From contig JAJEIE010000014.1 of NCBI GenBank assembly GCA_022827625.1, forward strand, positions 38,093 to 102,092: a stretch of 64,000 nucleotides of DNA. Reading direction: 5' to 3'. The DNA is from Candidatus Poribacteria bacterium. GTDB lineage: Bacteria; Poribacteria; WGA-4E; WGA-3G. Each line of letters begins with the position of its first letter. The stretch's first letter is position 1. The notes beneath the pieces are model-generated. The model saw only the letters and a list, made by a program, of their open reading frames with translations, was not told the origin of the DNA and made no database searches. The position numbers and the translations under genes were made by a program. Below, piece after piece: positions 27,369 to 35,021 of the stretch.

Positions 27369-28484
27369 ATGAAATATGATCTTCTCCTAAAAGGTGGCAC
27401 TGTCATTGATGCCGCGCAGAACCTGAATGCGCCCCGCGATGTCGCTATTGCCGACGGAGTTATCGCAGCGGTTGAATCAGATATTCCAGAACGCGCAGCA
27501 ACACAGACCGTCTCCGTTAAAGATAGATACGTCACACCCGGACTCATCGACATCCACACCCACGTCTATTACGGTGTAACCACCTGGGGCATTAGAGCCG
27601 ATGCGGTCTGCCCAACTGCCGGAACGACCACAGTTGTGGATGCTGGCAGCCCGAGTTGGGTGACCTTTCCCGGTTTTCGGGAATTCATCGCCGAACCTGC
27701 CCAGACAAATATCCTTACCTACATCCATATTTCTGGAATCGGACTCGTCTACGGACCCATAGGTGAGATGATTGACATCGCCTATGCCGCCCCGGAGCGC
27801 GTCGCTGACACCTTACAACAGCATCCGGATATTACCGTTGGAGTCAAGGTGCGTCAGGGCAAAATGCAGGTCGGCGATAATGGCGTTGAACCCTTGAACC
27901 TCGCTATTGCAGCCGCTGAACGCGCAGGAACGTCCGTCATGTGTCATATCGGTGCGGGGGTCCCGCTCCCAGAAATTTTGGGGCTTCTCCGTCCGGGCGA
28001 TGTGATTACCCACTGTTTCCAAGGCAATGGTGATAATATCATCGACGAGAAAGGCAGAATCATACCTGAAGCGTGGGAAGCACGTGAAGACGGCGTTATC
28101 TTTGATGTCGGACACGGTGCCGGAAGTTTCCGTTACGAGGTCGCACAACGCGCAATGGAGCAGGGGTTCATCTCCGATGTCATCAGCACAGATCTCCACA
28201 CAGGAAACATCAACGGCCCCGTCTACGATCTGCCGACAACGTTGTCAAAGTTGATGCACTTAGGTCTCCCACTCGCAGATGTGATTGAGAAGGCGACATT
28301 TAGTGCCGCAAAAGCGATCCAGCGTGAAGATCAGATCGGAAATCTGAAGGTTGGCACAGTCGCCGATGTCGCCGTGTTTGACGTACTCGAAGGTCAATTT
28401 GAATACTTTGATTCACACGGAACGAAGTTTATCGGTGATAAAAAGTTAAAGACAGAATTAACAATACGCAAAGGAAAAATCTAA
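27369..28484 (+). CDS. Amidohydrolase/deacetylase-family metallohydrolase
   Basis: 371 residues, the urease-alpha-like metallo-dependent hydrolase fold. KGGTVIDAAQNLNAPRDVAI is the N-terminal beta-sandwich and TPGLIDIHTHVYYG the His-x-His. GVKVRQGK offers a candidate carboxylated Lys; MCHIGAG and THCFQGNG are further His ligands. VISTDLHTGNINGP carries the catalytic Asp. Closest in style to the dihydroorotase-like amidohydrolase/deacetylase subgroup; the substrate is unknown. The leader lacks a Shine-Dalgarno and is made of tandem ACTTATA units. Confidence 0.85.
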   Translation: MKYDLLLKGGTVIDAAQNLNAPRDVAIADGVIAAVESDIPERAATQTVSVKDRYVTPGLIDIHTHVYYGVTTWGIRADAVCPTAGTTTVVDAGSPSWVTFPGFREFIAEPAQTNILTYIHISGIGLVYGPIGEMIDIAYAAPERVADTLQQHPDITVGVKVRQGKMQVGDNGVEPLNLAIAAAERAGTSVMCHIGAGVPLPEILGLLRPGDVITHCFQGNGDNIIDEKGRIIPEAWEAREDGVIFDVGHGAGSFRYEVAQRAMEQGFISDVISTDLHTGNINGPVYDLPTTLSKLMHLGLPLADVIEKATFSAAKAIQREDQIGNLKVGTVADVAVFDVLEGQFEYFDSHGTKFIGDKKLKTELTIRKGKI

Positions 28485-28558
28485 AATCGACAGCGATTGG
28501 CAGTCGGTAAGAAAACAGGTTCTCTTCTTACCAACAATCAACAACTAATAACACACCC
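28485..28558. repeat. Short inverted-repeat-like gap
   Basis: TTGGCAGTCGGTAAGAA on the left and TTCTTACCAACAATCAAC on the right form a diverged, shortened version of the inverted-repeat element. It is placed directly before the ATG at 28559, again without a Shine-Dalgarno. Confidence 0.4.
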
Positions 28559-28963
28559 ATGCTAAACATAAACAAAAAATTAAGTGGCTGCTACAGGCGA
28601 GTTCTCATTTTTTTATTGGCAGTCGTAGGGGTCTGTTTGATTGCAGGCGGTATCGTCTACCGGCGCGTCGGTGGCGTTGAAGGGACTCGCTACTGGATGG
28701 CGGAACGCGCACTCAACGGGGTCGAGAAACACCTTAAAAAATCGGAGAATCGACCCGACGGTATCTCAGAACAACAGATAGTCACGGTATTTGCGGATGT
28801 GCGAGAAGCGAACCGAAGTCGCCGAACCAATCTAACCGCACTTTACGATGTCCTAAAGTCGTATCAGACCGAATTCTATACGAAAAAACCAGCGACCCCG
28901 GAGGTAGAGGCATTTCTCGAAAGGCTTCGCCAGACAATTCTTAGGGATACTATCAAGGAGTGA
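28559..28963 (+). CDS. Small single-pass membrane protein, function unknown
   Basis: 134 residues. One hydrophobic helix (VLIFLLAVVGVCLIAGGIVY, about residues 15-34) near the N-terminus is followed by a basic, helical, charged domain with no cysteines or known motif. I do not recognise a family. It ends 12 bases before the convergent kinase-like gene. Confidence 0.55.
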   Translation: MLNINKKLSGCYRRVLIFLLAVVGVCLIAGGIVYRRVGGVEGTRYWMAERALNGVEKHLKKSENRPDGISEQQIVTVFADVREANRSRRTNLTALYDVLKSYQTEFYTKKPATPEVEAFLERLRQTILRDTIKE

Positions 28964-28974
28964 CACCCGCAGCG

Positions 28975-30063
28975 TTAGGCGCGAAACTCACCAATCATCG
29001 CCCGAATCTCTGCCGTATCCGTATCATCACTTAAATCCGCGTCAATAATCTGCGTGAGGGCACACTGGAATCTCGGTTTGGCATCGCCCCAAGCTTCGAG
29101 TAGCATTTTGCTCTCTGTGGTTTCGGGTTGTGCAATGGCTTGTATCAGTTGATGGATAACCGACAGGTAAAAAAGCAGGTGGTGTGCGTCAACACGGGCG
29201 GCGATCTCTGCTGCTGAACTGGTCTCTCGGTGTGTGCATACCCACTCGGCGTAGGTGCTAACAAGTTCCGCGTCTAAAAGTGAAACGAAGTTTGCACTTT
29301 CAGCCTCCGTTGATAAGAAGGCACCGATGCTGTTAAACAACTGCACGAGCCGTATCTCTTGCCAATTCCAGCCAATGCTGGCGAAATCAATGAAGACTGG
29401 CGCATCTTCCGCAACGACAATATTCCGGGCATTGTTGTCCAGACCGCCGAGTGCTGTTGGGGCAAGTTGTAGCCGAATCGCGAGCGCATTCCATTTTTCT
29501 ATAAGCACATCCGCCTGTGCGGATGCCATCGGTTTTTCGCCGAGATGTGAGAGATACCCGATAACCTTTACACCGCGTTCCAATAAATCTTTTAGGTTCT
29601 CGTGTGCGTTAAAAGGAAAAATATAAGGCGCGAAATCCTCAGCACGCAATGCGAAGCAAGATTCGATTTCGCAGAATTCTCGAAGAATTTTCTCAAGCAG
29701 TGGTTTAAGGTCGTTAGGTGGGTTCTCAGCACCTTGTGCTACAGCATCAAGCGTCTGTTCCCCACACCACTCTAACAACAACGCATGCAGTGCCGCTGAA
29801 CTCCAAACGACTTGTGGAACTTTACAGCCATTACGGTGTAAAATGGATAGGACCTCGGTCTCGATTTGGCACGGTGTGTATCCCGATTCAACGACAGCGG
29901 TTTTGATGTCGTGTGCTTTGAGTAAGTATCTATCGGCATCAACATTCACGGAACACACATTGTGGCGCAATCGTGTCCCGTGCTGGATCGGTCCAAGTCG
30001 AACGGATTCAGGTGCTGTCTCGAAATGAGTGGCAATAGGTTCAATCAGATGTTGCAAGGTCAT
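28975..30063 (-). CDS. APH/choline-kinase-fold phosphotransferase
   Basis: 362 residues. The N-lobe has DADRYLLKAHDIK (nucleotide-binding Lys) and ALLLEWCGEQTLDAV. The catalytic loop reads LGGLDNNARNIVV, so the usual His two residues before the catalytic Asp is Gly, while D and the downstream Asn are kept. VFIDFASIGWNW supplies the metal-binding Asp. The fold covers aminoglycoside, homoserine and choline kinases; antibiotic resistance is not implied. GGAGG lies just before the ATG. Confidence 0.75.
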   Translation of the reverse strand: MTLQHLIEPIATHFETAPESVRLGPIQHGTRLRHNVCSVNVDADRYLLKAHDIKTAVVESGYTPCQIETEVLSILHRNGCKVPQVVWSSAALHALLLEWCGEQTLDAVAQGAENPPNDLKPLLEKILREFCEIESCFALRAEDFAPYIFPFNAHENLKDLLERGVKVIGYLSHLGEKPMASAQADVLIEKWNALAIRLQLAPTALGGLDNNARNIVVAEDAPVFIDFASIGWNWQEIRLVQLFNSIGAFLSTEAESANFVSLLDAELVSTYAEWVCTHRETSSAAEIAARVDAHHLLFYLSVIHQLIQAIAQPETTESKMLLEAWGDAKPRFQCALTQIIDADLSDDTDTAEIRAMIGEFRA

Positions 30064-30114
30064 CTCCTCCTATTATATTATACTACAGATACCGATTGCA
30101 TTCTACTGAAAAAC

Positions 30115-30150
30115 CTGCTATTCGCTATTTGCTAACCGCTATTGGCTAAA
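30115..30150. repeat. Short-unit tract (GCTATTCGC-like)
   Basis: Units ctgctattcgctatttgctaaccgctattggc lie between the kinase-like gene and the rpsB promoters. Confidence 0.5.
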
Positions 30151-30156
30151 TTAGGC

Positions 30157-30185
30157 TTGACATAAACAAAAACCTGTGCTATAAA
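30157..30185 (+). promoter_or_regulatory. rpsB promoter P1
   Basis: TTGACA (30157-30162), a 17-base spacer and TATAAA (30180-30185): a near-consensus sigma-70 promoter. Confidence 0.75.
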
Positions 30186-30193
30186 ACTTAAAC

Positions 30194-30222
30194 TTGAAAT
30201 TCAACCGTTTCTGTGGTAATAT
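30194..30222 (+). promoter_or_regulatory. rpsB promoter P2
   Basis: TTGAAA (30194-30199), a 17-base spacer and TAATAT (30217-30222). It is tandem to P1, 37 bases downstream. The resulting leader to the rpsB start is about 190 bases. Confidence 0.7.
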
Positions 30223-30377
30223 ATATGTATTAATCTGGTGAACAGATGTTCATCTGGAATTCACGCTACGTATAAAGCGTAGTCAGAATGAATACGACAC
30301 ACCTCTCGATTTGCACAGTGGGTTCTCTCATGTTGGGAGTCTGATGCAGATGTGAAGGAGGTGGACGTGGAAACCCT

Positions 30378-30399
30378 GTAGAGGCAGCGACGCTTCTAC
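30378..30399 (+). promoter_or_regulatory. Hairpin in the rpsB leader
   Basis: GTAGAGGC, AGCGAC loop, GCTTCTAC: eight pairs with one G-T. It ends 7 bases before the AGGAGG at 30407. Position and stability suggest a ribosomal-protein leader element regulating S2 synthesis; function is inference. Confidence 0.5.
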
Positions 30400-30418
30400 A
30401 AACCCCAGGAGGTTTTCC

Positions 30419-31321
30419 TTGGCAGTTACAATGAAAGAACTCCTTGAATGCGGAGTTCACTTTGGACATCAGACCCGTCGCTGGAATCCGAAGATGGCGG
30501 AATACATCTTCGCCGAGCGGAACGGGATTTATATAATTGATTTGCAAAAGACGTTACGGATGCTTGAGACCGCAGTCGCATACGTACAAGATGTTGCAGC
30601 AAAAGGCGGCACCGTCCTATTTGTCGGCACAAAACGGCAATCTCAGGAAGCCGTGCGTGCGGAAGCGATGCGGTGCGGTATGTACTACGTCAATCATCGG
30701 TGGTTAGGCGGTATGCTGACCAACTTCCAGACGATCCGTCGCAGTATCAGCCGACTCGATAAACTCGATGCAGACGAAGCAAACGGTGTATTTGAACAGA
30801 TGCCCAAGAAAGAGGTAATGTCGCTACGACGTGAAAAGAGTAAACTGGATAACAACCTCAGCGGTATCAGAGAAATGAAAAATATTCCCGAAGTCCTCGT
30901 TGTGACGGATACCCGTAAGGAACATACTGCTATCGCCGAAGCGAATAAACTGAACATTCCGATTATCGCCATCGTCGATACGAACTGTGACCCCGATCCG
31001 ATTGATTTACCCGTTCCGGGCAACGACGACGCGATTCGTTCGATCCGTCTCATCTCCACTGTTTTAGCAGAGGCAGTAATTGAAGGGCGCGGCAGTGCCT
31101 TAGAGGGTGCAGAAGCCGCAGAGGATGCTGGACAAACCGACGACAGGCCACAGCAGCTTGATGTAATGCTTGACGCTGAACGACGCGCGGCACAAAGCGA
31201 GGCAATCCTTGAAGAAACACAGTTGTCCGCAGAGCCTGAAGCCATCGGCGAGAGCGAGCAGCGTACGCGTCCACCGCGTCAACGTAGAAGAGGTAGATCA
31301 CCTCGCCAACAATCTCAATAA
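30419..31321 (+). CDS. rpsB: 30S ribosomal protein S2
   Basis: 300 residues. The start is TTG at 30419, fixed by the perfect AGGAGG at 30407-30412 and by the family N-terminus [20 protein letters not shown]; an ATG lies four codons in. [29 protein letters not shown] and [16 protein letters not shown] are diagnostic. S2 is usually about 230-260 residues; the excess is an acidic, then Arg-rich C-terminal tail after about residue 228, ending in Arg/Gln-rich residues. First gene of the translation cluster, with two promoters upstream. Confidence 0.97.
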   Translation: MAVTMKELLECGVHFGHQTRRWNPKMAEYIFAERNGIYIIDLQKTLRMLETAVAYVQDVAAKGGTVLFVGTKRQSQEAVRAEAMRCGMYYVNHRWLGGMLTNFQTIRRSISRLDKLDADEANGVFEQMPKKEVMSLRREKSKLDNNLSGIREMKNIPEVLVVTDTRKEHTAIAEANKLNIPIIAIVDTNCDPDPIDLPVPGNDDAIRSIRLISTVLAEAVIEGRGSALEGAEAAEDAGQTDDRPQQLDVMLDAERRAAQSEAILEETQLSAEPEAIGESEQRTRPPRQRRRGRSPRQQSQ

Positions 31322-31328
31322 ATGCACA

Positions 31329-31365
31329 ACGGGCGCGCCCTTTTTTTGGAAAGCGGCACGCCCGT
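31329..31365 (+). terminator. Hairpin between rpsB and tsf (attenuator-like)
   Basis: ACGGGCGCGCC and GGCACGCCCGT form a 10-pair stem with one mismatch. The seven T lie inside the loop, not after the stem, so it is a poor intrinsic terminator. It may set the S2:EF-Ts ratio or protect mRNA ends. Confidence 0.45.
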
Positions 31366-31397
31366 AATTCATCAGAAAATCGGCAAGAGGAAACGAA

Positions 31398-31991
31398 ATG
31401 GAAATCACAGCAAAAATGGTTAGCGAGCTCCGTTCGCGCACCGGTGCCGGTATTATGGACTGCAAAAAGGCACTCACAGAAACGAACGGGAATATCGACC
31501 AAGCAATTCAGAAATTGCGTGAAGAAGGCTTGCGGGCTTCCGAACTCAAGGGCAGTCGGGCAGCAAAAGAGGGATTGATTATCTCCTATATTCACCCTGG
31601 CAGCCGTGTCGGCACGTTAGTCGAACTGAATTGTGAAACCGATTTCGTCGCGCGGACGGAGCAATTTCAGCAGTTGGGTAAAGACATCGCTATGCAGGTC
31701 GCAGCGGCTAAACCGAAATATCTCAGCCCAGAAGACGTACCCGAGGAAGACCTTGACGCTGAAAAAGCGATTCTGAAGGCGCAGGCTGAAAAAGAAGGTA
31801 AACCCGCACATATCGCTGAACGTATCGTCGAGGGACGTATCTCTAAATTTTATTCAGAAACCTGTCTCCTACAGCAGCCCTATATTCGTGATACAGATAA
31901 GACTATCGAAACCCTCGTAAAAGACGCAATCGCCCAATTGGGTGAGAATATCGTCGTTAAGCGTTTCGTGCTTTATGTCCTGGGGCAGTAA
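31398..31991 (+). CDS. tsf: Translation elongation factor Ts
   Basis: 197 residues, the short Thermus-like form with one core subdomain. MVSELRSRTGAGIMDCKKAL is the UBA-like N-terminus, and VGTLVELNCETDFVARTEQF the signature. The C-terminal PYIRDTDKTIETLVKDAIAQ is typical. It recycles EF-Tu-GDP. Its ribosome site is aagagga. The expected next gene pyrH is absent; instead a 266-base gap leads to frr. Confidence 0.97.
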   Translation: MEITAKMVSELRSRTGAGIMDCKKALTETNGNIDQAIQKLREEGLRASELKGSRAAKEGLIISYIHPGSRVGTLVELNCETDFVARTEQFQQLGKDIAMQVAAAKPKYLSPEDVPEEDLDAEKAILKAQAEKEGKPAHIAERIVEGRISKFYSETCLLQQPYIRDTDKTIETLVKDAIAQLGENIVVKRFVLYVLGQ

Positions 31992-32005
31992 AGAGATAGC
32001 GTCGT

Positions 32006-32051
32006 GAAACCGGTGGTCTCTGGGTAACCGAATTCTTCGGATGCCGGTTCC
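32006..32051 (+). other. Structured RNA segment in the tsf-frr gap
   Basis: CCGAA-ttc-TTCGG (32028-32040) is enclosed by AACCGG (32008-32013) and CCGGTT (32044-32049), a two-tier hairpin just after tsf. It is not followed by a T run. The rest of the gap (to 32257) shows no gene. Confidence 0.4.
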
Positions 32052-32257
32052 CATGCCCCCTAACTTTCACACCCGACTCAGCAAGTTATTGCGCAAAATC
32101 TGAAAATTCGTCAGTTAGAAGTCCCCTAAAACCGAAATCGAGTCTCCGAACGGTAGGGAGCGGCTTCGACGGCATGAAATAGTGGGCAGTCAGGAACTCA
32201 CACGCCTTACACCACTGCGGCTTTTTGAGCGTCGCGGACTCTTAAAGGAAAATTCAG

Positions 32258-32848
32258 ATGCAAGAAATTATTAAACAGACTGAATCCCGGATGAAAAAAA
32301 CTGTAGAAGCGACTGCGACAAAACTGTCACATGTACAGACAGGACGCGCAACGCCAGCACTCTTGGACCAGGTGAGCGTTAACTATTACGGTAGTAAAAA
32401 TCCGCTCAGTCAAGTCGGCACAATTACAACCCCTGAACCAAGACTCATCGTCATCCAACCTTGGGACAAAACACTCATTACAGAAATTGAAAAGGCAATC
32501 GCCCTTTCCGATTTAGGTTTCTCGACAAACAACGACGGGAATGTGATCCGAATCCAAGTCCCCGAACTCACACTTGAGCGGCGGACCGAGCTAACGAAAG
32601 TCGTCCGTAAATTAGCAGAAGAAGGCAAAGTCGCGATTCGGAACATTCGTCGCGATGCCAATGATGCCGTCAAAAAACTTGATGGCGGCGATTCATCTGG
32701 GGGCGGCGGTGGTAAAAGCCGCGGACGCGGCGGCGATAGAAAACGCGGTAAATCAAACGCCGATCCTGTGCAGCAGCTCACGGATACCTATATCGACCAA
32801 ATCGACGAACTCGTCTCGGCGAAAGAATCGGAATTGTTAGAAACTTAA
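32258..32848 (+). CDS. frr: Ribosome recycling factor with atypical Gly/Arg-rich segment
   Basis: 196 residues against about 185 usual. VQTGRATPALLDQVSVNYYG, VGTITTPEPRLIVIQPWDK and VRKLAEEGKVAIRNIRRDAN are standard RRF. Where family members have a charged helix of about 18 residues after LKKLEKDG, this protein has residues 143-170 of Gly/Ser then Arg/Gly/Lys (GGGGGKSRGRGG). The normal DTYIDQIDELVSAKESE helix then resumes. It splits post-termination ribosomes with EF-G. The frame and both ends are intact, so this is a real variant, not a frameshift. Confidence 0.93.
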   Translation: MQEIIKQTESRMKKTVEATATKLSHVQTGRATPALLDQVSVNYYGSKNPLSQVGTITTPEPRLIVIQPWDKTLITEIEKAIALSDLGFSTNNDGNVIRIQVPELTLERRTELTKVVRKLAEEGKVAIRNIRRDANDAVKKLDGGDSSGGGGGKSRGRGGDRKRGKSNADPVQQLTDTYIDQIDELVSAKESELLET

Positions 32849-32878
32849 TCGCTACCTATTCAAGGAGGATACAGAACT

Positions 32879-33712
32879 ATGTTTTGGCGGCGAGCCTTGA
32901 GCGTCGTTGTCCTGCTCCCGCTGGTCCTCCTTATTGTTTACCAAGGCGGTTGGCTTTACCTGCTCCTCATATCTATCACCGTCCTGATGATGCAAGTTGA
33001 GTATTGTCGGCTGGCACAGCATTTCTCTGAAAAGTTGAATGTTGTGATGCCAACACTCCTGGCGGTGACATTCTGTCTACTGGCGTATTTTTTGCCGACC
33101 TTGACAAAAACATTATCCGTTTCGACGGTAATGTTTAGTTTTTTTATCTTTCTGCTGATTTACAGCTTCGCCGAGAGCGTCTTTAGAGGACAGGTCGCCG
33201 GTGAATTACTCACCGTCACACTGAAATTGACAGGCATTCTCACAATCGGTTGGGCGTTGGGCTACCATCTCATCTTGCTCCGAAATTCAGAAGCCGTCGG
33301 CATGCATCTCTGCTTTCTGTTGGCGGGGACGATTTGGTGCGGGGACACCGGCGCGTATCTCGTTGGGAGAGCGGTGGGCAAACACACACTCGGCACACCA
33401 CTCAGCCCACGGAAAACCATCGAAGGGACTATCGGGGGGTTGGTTATAGGCACGCTCGTCGGTTTCGGACTCGGGGCAATTCTCCTAAAAGGGACAATCT
33501 CTTTGGGACACGCCGCAATCATCGGGTTATTGTTGACTGTTTTGGGACAACTCGGTGATCTGAGCGCGTCGCTTATGAAGCGGACCGCCGGTGTTAAAGA
33601 TTCTGGGGATGTGATTCCAGGGCATGGCGGGTTCCTTGACAGGTGTGACAGCCTGATTTTCAGTGCACCCGTCCTCTATTATTATCTAAAACTCACGGGA
33701 CATTTGGCTTAA
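32879..33712 (+). CDS. cdsA: Phosphatidate cytidylyltransferase
   Basis: 277 residues, polytopic inner-membrane enzyme making CDP-diacylglycerol from phosphatidate and CTP. About seven to eight hydrophobic segments are visible, and the C-terminal signature runs VLGQLGDLSASLMKRTAGVK then DSGDVIPGHGGFLDRCDSLI. TAYLVGRAVGKH-like GDTGAYLVGRAVGKHTLGTP and LSPRKTIEGTIGG are also diagnostic. aaggagga precedes the ATG. uppS, which usually lies between frr and cdsA, is absent. Confidence 0.95.
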   Translation: MFWRRALSVVVLLPLVLLIVYQGGWLYLLLISITVLMMQVEYCRLAQHFSEKLNVVMPTLLAVTFCLLAYFLPTLTKTLSVSTVMFSFFIFLLIYSFAESVFRGQVAGELLTVTLKLTGILTIGWALGYHLILLRNSEAVGMHLCFLLAGTIWCGDTGAYLVGRAVGKHTLGTPLSPRKTIEGTIGGLVIGTLVGFGLGAILLKGTISLGHAAIIGLLLTVLGQLGDLSASLMKRTAGVKDSGDVIPGHGGFLDRCDSLIFSAPVLYYYLKLTGHLA

Positions 33713-33728
33713 TTGGTTTATAGTTGTT

Positions 33729-33801
33729 GGTTATTCGTTTTTGGTTAAGAGCCTGTCCTTTGAAGGTAACCCTCTTAACTGAGAACCATCGACCATTAAC
33801 C
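33729..33801. repeat. Intergenic inverted-repeat element, copy D
   Basis: The left arm GGTTATTCGTTTTTGGTTAA runs to GAG at 33751. The right arm is CTCTTAACTGAGAACC and on to ATTAACC (33772-33801). A trailing triplet of CCATTAA units reaches the dxr start, leaving no Shine-Dalgarno. Confidence 0.6.
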
Positions 33802-33821
33802 ATTAACCATTAAAGCGAACC

Positions 33822-34991
33822 ATGAAACAGATTGCCATACTCGGTAGCACGGGGTCTATTGGGAAGAATGCCCTGAGTGTCGTCGACACACATCCTGATG
33901 AATTTAAGGTCGTCGGTCTCGCTGCGAACCGAGATGTCGATACCCTTGAACGGCAGATCCGGCACTACCGTCCCGAATTAGTCGCCCTAAATGAACCGAC
34001 CGCAGCAGCACAACTTCGCGAACGTATTCGGGACCTCAATGGGACGCAGGTACTCACTGAGACTGAAGGACTTCAAGCCGTCGCAACGATGGCGCAAGCC
34101 GCGCAAGTCTTAGACGGGATGGGCGGGAGTGCTGGCTTGCTACCGACACTCGCAGCGATTGATGCCGGCAAAGACATCGCTTTCGTCAATAAAGAGGTCA
34201 TGGTGATGGCGGGGGCACTCGTCAACGCCGCTGTCAAAGCAAACGGCGTTAACTTGATACCCATTGACGGTGAAATGAGTGCCATTTTCCAGTGCTTGGA
34301 AGGCGCAAGGGAACGACAGGCGGAGATCCATCGACTCCTAATTACGGCATCAGGTGGCCCCTTTCGGACAGCCCCTACGGAGACACTCTATTCCGTAACA
34401 CCACAACAGGCACTTCGACACCCGAACTGGAAAATGGGGCAGAAAATCACTATTGATTCCGCAACGATGATGAATAAAGGACTGGAGGTCATCGAAGCGA
34501 AATGGTTGTTTAATATAGAACTCTCAAAAATTGATGTCGTGGTCCATCCGGAGAGTATCGTTCATTCCATGGTCGAATGGACAGACGGTTCCACAATCGC
34601 ACAACTCGGACCCACGGATATGCGGATTATGATTCAATACGCACTCACCTATCCGCGTAGGCTCTCCGCACCTGTGCCACGCTTGGATTTACAGGAGACC
34701 CGCACGCTACATTTTGAACCCGTTGATTTCGAGAAATTTCCGTGTCTCTCTCTCGCATACAACGCCGCTGAAGTCGGTGGCACACTCCCCGTTGTGTTGA
34801 GCAGCGCAGACGAGGTCGTAGTCGAGGCTTTTCTTAACACGCATATCGGTTTTATGGATATACCCGCAATCCTCGCACGTGTGATGGATAAACATACTGT
34901 AATCGCAAATCCAACGCTTTCGGACATCCTTGAGGTTGATCGTTGGGCAAAATCGACAGCACGTTCAGTGATAAAAAATAAAGGACAATAA
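33822..34991 (+). CDS. dxr: 1-deoxy-D-xylulose-5-phosphate reductoisomerase
   Basis: 389 residues. It is the NADPH-dependent second step of the MEP pathway, converting DXP to MEP; dxs is at 11508. ILGSTGSIGKNALSVVD is the nucleotide loop, and NKEVMVMAGALV and PIDGEMSAIFQCLEG the metal/DXP segment. TASGGPFRTAP is the flexible loop and HPNWKMGQKITIDSATMMNK the signature, followed by VHPESIVHSMVEW. The position between cdsA and rseP is the conserved one. The start lacks a Shine-Dalgarno. Confidence 0.96.
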   Translation: MKQIAILGSTGSIGKNALSVVDTHPDEFKVVGLAANRDVDTLERQIRHYRPELVALNEPTAAAQLRERIRDLNGTQVLTETEGLQAVATMAQAAQVLDGMGGSAGLLPTLAAIDAGKDIAFVNKEVMVMAGALVNAAVKANGVNLIPIDGEMSAIFQCLEGARERQAEIHRLLITASGGPFRTAPTETLYSVTPQQALRHPNWKMGQKITIDSATMMNKGLEVIEAKWLFNIELSKIDVVVHPESIVHSMVEWTDGSTIAQLGPTDMRIMIQYALTYPRRLSAPVPRLDLQETRTLHFEPVDFEKFPCLSLAYNAAEVGGTLPVVLSSADEVVVEAFLNTHIGFMDIPAILARVMDKHTVIANPTLSDILEVDRWAKSTARSVIKNKGQ

Positions 34992-35021
34992 AAAAAATAA
35001 TAAGACACCAAAAAAGGGGCA

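Noticed and set aside
28975..30063. Antibiotic-resistance aminoglycoside phosphotransferase
   Set aside because: Only the general APH fold is visible, the catalytic His is replaced, and the context is housekeeping, so a resistance role is unsupported.
32150..32257. tmRNA-like 5' end (ggcttcgacggcatga) before frr
   Set aside because: Only an 8-base TTCGACGG-type match is present. There is no room for a tRNA-like 3' domain, no T-loop and no tag ORF before the frr start.
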